From Methanobacteriota archaeon (lineage in GTDB: Archaea > Thermoplasmatota > Thermoplasmata > Methanomassiliicoccales > Methanomethylophilaceae), in NCBI GenBank assembly GCA_023402275.1, contig JAEXCH010000002.1, forward strand, positions 1 to 64,000: a stretch of DNA of 64,000 nucleotides. Direction: 5' to 3'. The notes beneath the pieces were generated by a model that was not told the DNA's origin, made no database searches, and saw nothing but the letters and a program-made list of their open reading frames with translations. Positions 61,399 through 64,000 of this stretch are shown piece by piece (the first letter of the stretch is position 1; each line of letters starts with the position of its first letter). Both the position numbers and the translations under genes were made by a program.

Positions 61399-61836
61399 CT
61401 CATCATTATAATCACCTCAATTAGATTAGCTGTTTTTTGTTATCAATGGCATATCATAAAACTATGGTATTTATTTATTGTAACCCAGTTTTAGAGACGA
61501 CCATAGCATAAAAAGTTTAGACTGTGGGAGGAAACTTATGCTATTTTAGTAGTATAATTTCGCTTTCAATCGAAATTATTGATAATCTTAAACATATTTC
61601 AATCAATATATACAACATGAATACCGTTGACGGTCTTGTTAATGGACCTAGACTGCCCCAATTCCTAAGTTCTGCCCTCTAAAGTCGATTCATTTATTTT
61701 GTAATTATATGACATACACATTATAATCAGGGGACATGGTCACTATCAATTGAATGATCGATATTGTTGAATGAAAAAGCTAACAATTTGTGTGCATCTG
61801 ATATTTAGATAATACGAGATGTATATTGAACCCTCA
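61399..61836. other. 438-bp AT-rich gene-free stretch with two strong hairpins
   Basis: Downstream of tRNA-Gly. ATAGCAT-AAA-AAGTTT (61503-61518) pairs with AAACTT-ATGCTAT (61532-61544) around a 13-nt loop, a 13-bp stem with a 3-nt bulge. Eight bp later ATAATTTCG (61554-61562) pairs perfectly with CGAAATTAT (61571-61579) around an 8-nt loop. No protein is credible. I see no repeat of the tRNA 3' end that would mark an integrated element. Confidence 0.5.
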
Positions 61837-62604
61837 TCAAAGAATCACAACGTGATTCCTTCCATAGCCGGGATCGACAGCTATGTCCACTCCATACACC
61901 TCACGGATATTGTCAGGTGTTATGACATCTATAGGTGCTCCTGCAGCGTATACGTAACCGTCCTTCAGAAGTATGACCTTGTTGCAGTATCTCATGCTGA
62001 GATCAAGATCGTGGACTATCGCACATACACCGACCTTCTTCGTCTTTGCGATATCAGTTACCACATTCATCACCTCTATCTGATATTTGATATCAAGATT
62101 GGAGGTAGGTTCATCAAGCAACAATATCTTCGCTTCCTGAGCTATAGCACGGGCCATCAACACCCTTTGGGTCTGTCCGCTGCTCAGTTCGTTGAATTTG
62201 TGTGTCGACAGATGATCGACATCCATCTCCTCCATTGCATTCCATACGATGTCGTCGTCATTGGAATTGGCTTTCCATGAACCATGAGGTCTGCGACCCA
62301 TCATGACTATCTCATAAACAGTGGGGTAACTGATCTCCATATTGCCGTTCTGAGGAACATACCCGATTATCTTGGATAATTCTGTGGATCTCATCGACAA
62401 TATGTCCTGATCATCGAACATGACCGATCCCTGTTGTGGTGTGAGTAGTCTGTTGATACATTTTATGAATGTGGTCTTCCCTGAACCATTTGGTCCAAGG
62501 ATACCGACCACATCGGATTCCCCTATCGCGATATCCACATTTTTAAGGACTGGCTCAGAATCGTATGCGAATGCTATTCCGTTTGCGGTCAATTTCATGT
62601 TCAC
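61837..62604 (-). CDS. FecCD-type ABC importer ATPase (iron chelate or corrinoid)
   Basis: 255 residues: Walker A GPNGSGKTTFIK, signature LSSGQTQRVLMARAI, Walker B ILLLDEPTSNLD, IVHDLDLSMRYC. Similar in plan to the corrinoid ATPase at 37430-38233. It is 3 bp after its permease gene. The ligand cannot be read from sequence; siderophore, heme or corrinoid are all used by this family. Confidence 0.9.
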   Translation of the reverse strand: MNMKLTANGIAFAYDSEPVLKNVDIAIGESDVVGILGPNGSGKTTFIKCINRLLTPQQGSVMFDDQDILSMRSTELSKIIGYVPQNGNMEISYPTVYEIVMMGRRPHGSWKANSNDDDIVWNAMEEMDVDHLSTHKFNELSSGQTQRVLMARAIAQEAKILLLDEPTSNLDIKYQIEVMNVVTDIAKTKKVGVCAIVHDLDLSMRYCNKVILLKDGYVYAAGAPIDVITPDNIREVYGVDIAVDPGYGRNHVVIL

Positions 62605-62607
62605 ACC

Positions 62608-63687
62608 TCACACGGATATCTCATTCTTCTTTCTCAGCAGCAGATACACAAGAAGTGGTCCGCCTATCAACGCGGTTATAGCACCGACCGGCAGTATAGT
62701 AGGCGCTATTATCGTTCTTCCTATGGTATCTGATGCAAGCAATATTATGCTACCAAGGAAACCTGAGGCCAATATCAGATATTTCAGATCGCCTCCAATG
62801 AATATACGGCAGATGTGCGGAGCTATCAGACATACGAACCCTATCGCACCTGTGAATGAAACTGCAACTGCTGTAGCGACGCAAGCGGCCACCACTCCTG
62901 CCGTTCTGACCACTGGGACATTTATCCCCAGTGATTGTGCCGTATCATCTCCCATCTTCAGGATGTTGAGGTCCCTTGACAGATACAACGCAAAGACGCA
63001 GAACAATATTGCGGCTATCGCAACGTAAGGGACCATCCATAATGTCGTTGAGTTGAGACTTCCGACGGACCAGAACACTATGTCCTTGGCCGTTTCCGGT
63101 GATGAGAAGTATTGGAGTATCGTGTTGCATGCACCGAATATCTGTGATATGGCAACACCACATAACACCATTGTTACCGGAGTGACATTCCTTTTTTGTG
63201 CGACCAGCAATATCGTACCAACAGGTATCATCGAGAACAGGAATGCACTGATGATTATGCCGATTGTATTGTTGGACAAGGAGAATCCGAATGCTATGGT
63301 CAGAGCGGCGCCGAAACAAGCACTGCTTGATACTCCCAATGTATATGGGGTTGCAAGAGGGTTACGGAGGATACTCTGTATCATGCATCCGCCGATGGCC
63401 AGTATCATCCCTACGAAGAATCCAATGAGGACCCTCGGGCCCCTTATGTTGGAAACAATGTTGGTGTGACTCGATGTTATACCATCAAATGTTCCGGGGA
63501 ACACCTGATTGATCAGTATCTTATAAACCTCAAAGAAACCGATATCTGCAGAACCGATGGTTATCGTGATGCCGATACAGCATACCGCTACTGCGAACAA
63601 TATCAGTACGAAGAACTTTCGATAATGGAATAGTTTCTCGACATTCTCTTTGTAAGGCCTGTTATGTTCTGACACGGTCCACACCAT
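62608..63687 (-). CDS. FecCD-type ABC importer permease
   Basis: 359 residues with about ten hydrophobic segments and family motifs NIRGPRVLIGFFVGMILAIGG, SILRNPLATPYTLGVSSSA, SFTGAIGFVCLIAPHICRIF and LPVGAITALIGGPLLVYLLL. Unlike the corrinoid permease at 38226 it has no extracellular extension. The ATG at 63687 touches a TATA-like TTTATATTT (63688-63696); GTG 63675 is an alternative start. It belongs to one operon with the flanking ATPase and binding-protein genes. Confidence 0.9.
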   Translation of the reverse strand: MVWTVSEHNRPYKENVEKLFHYRKFFVLILFAVAVCCIGITITIGSADIGFFEVYKILINQVFPGTFDGITSSHTNIVSNIRGPRVLIGFFVGMILAIGGCMIQSILRNPLATPYTLGVSSSACFGAALTIAFGFSLSNNTIGIIISAFLFSMIPVGTILLVAQKRNVTPVTMVLCGVAISQIFGACNTILQYFSSPETAKDIVFWSVGSLNSTTLWMVPYVAIAAILFCVFALYLSRDLNILKMGDDTAQSLGINVPVVRTAGVVAACVATAVAVSFTGAIGFVCLIAPHICRIFIGGDLKYLILASGFLGSIILLASDTIGRTIIAPTILPVGAITALIGGPLLVYLLLRKKNEISV

Positions 63688-63719
63688 AAATATAAAGAAA
63701 AAATGTTTGGAAGAGTGGT

Positions 63720-64000
63720 TTAATTCCCTCTGGCCCCGTAACCTATGATGGCCGCCTCGTGCTCGGAATAGTTGTAATTATCCACTCCGAGCCAGACCTT
63801 CACATATTCCTCCATGTAACTGTCCGCATCGAAATCGGAGAACAGTTCGGGATAGAATGCTTCAGCGAAGTATGCTGCCGCCATTATACCTCCGGTACTT
63901 CCGTTCCTGAATTCCTGAGGAAGCATTATCAGATGATCCTTATCGACATCCAATAGAGGCCTTGTAGCTATTTCGTCGATGGCCTCATACATTCCGGCCG
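63720..64000 (-). CDS. ABC importer substrate-binding protein, C-terminal part (cut by window edge)
   Basis: About 93 C-terminal residues, ending YSEHEAAIIGYGARGN. The segment NGSTGGIMAAAYFAEAFYPELFSDFDADSYMEEYVKVWLG is typical of the C-terminal lobe of FecB/BtuF-type binding proteins, in which the last helix packs near the ligand cleft. It lies 32 bp upstream of the permease gene, giving the order binding protein, permease, ATPase. Confidence 0.75.
   Translation of the reverse strand, partial: AGMYEAIDEIATRPLLDVDKDHLIMLPQEFRNGSTGGIMAAAYFAEAFYPELFSDFDADSYMEEYVKVWLGVDNYNYSEHEAAIIGYGARGN

Noticed and set aside
61399..61836. Integrated element using tRNA-Gly as attachment site
   Set aside because: No copy of the tRNA 3' end and no integrase gene is visible within the remaining window.

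Overview
The window is chromosomal DNA from a methanogen-like archaeon, most likely in the Thermoplasmata/Methanomassiliicoccales line. The archaeal assignment is firm: it rests on RpoL, Pelota, DphB, CobY, TruD, an archaeal-type CobT, a Hef-type helicase, TATA boxes about 25 bp upstream of start codons, and many apparently leaderless genes. The order is inferred from the AksA/NifV-type homocitrate synthase, the heavy investment in corrinoid salvage, very large signal-anchored surface proteins, and near-absence of TAG stops (one in about 54 complete genes).

Layout. 0-7.6 kb: carB (partial) and carA, pelota, a homocitrate synthase, a CPA2 antiporter and an ABC-F ATPase. 7.6-17 kb: an accessory island. 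Two giant paralogous surface proteins lie in opposite orientations and share near-identical 5' and 3' ends; an ACT-domain regulator and an IS110-family transposase lie between them. 17-25.3 kb: amino-acid biosynthesis, with chorismate mutase, asd, hisG-hisC-hisH-hisA, a membrane protein on the other strand, then hisB-hisF-hisIE and a PHP-type phosphatase. 25.3-26.8 kb: a DUF4143-type ATPase behind three 40-bp tandem repeats, and a tiny 49-codon gene. 26.8-31.9 kb (+): mtnP, hypF, a phosphoglycerate-mutase-like protein and cobT.

31.9-43.3 kb (-): the most interesting block. One long operon holds a two-module transcobalamin-C-terminal-like (DUF4430-like) protein, a BtuF-like binding protein with the same kind of module at its N terminus, a 960-residue fusion of such a module with a beta-propeller and a BtuC permease, a BtuD ATPase, and then cobD, cbiB, cbiS, cobS (with a long acidic N-terminal extension) and cobY. 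With cobT it forms a corrinoid capture, import and remodelling pathway: foreign corrinoids are taken up, trimmed to cobyric acid (CbiZ part of CbiS), rebuilt with aminopropanol phosphate (CobD, CbiB), activated (CobY), joined to alpha-ribazole phosphate (CobT, CobS) and dephosphorylated (CobZ part of CbiS).

43.5-64 kb: an ABC-2 type exporter, dcd, trm5, dphB, an ADP-forming acetyl-CoA synthetase, a candidate structured non-coding RNA (about 51.1-51.3 kb), an orphan antitoxin-like gene, a zinc peptidase, a CMD-family protein, an IscA-like protein, Hef helicase, DNA ligase, rpoL, truD, a 975-residue TPR protein, tRNA-Gly(UCC), and a second FecBCD-type importer running off the end of the window.

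The strongest candidates for new biology are the transcobalamin-like modules and propeller-permease fusion in the corrinoid operon, the inverted surface-protein pair with its structured leader and conserved 3' RNA element, and the unassigned structured RNA near 51.2 kb. All assignments come from reading the sequence; no database search was run.
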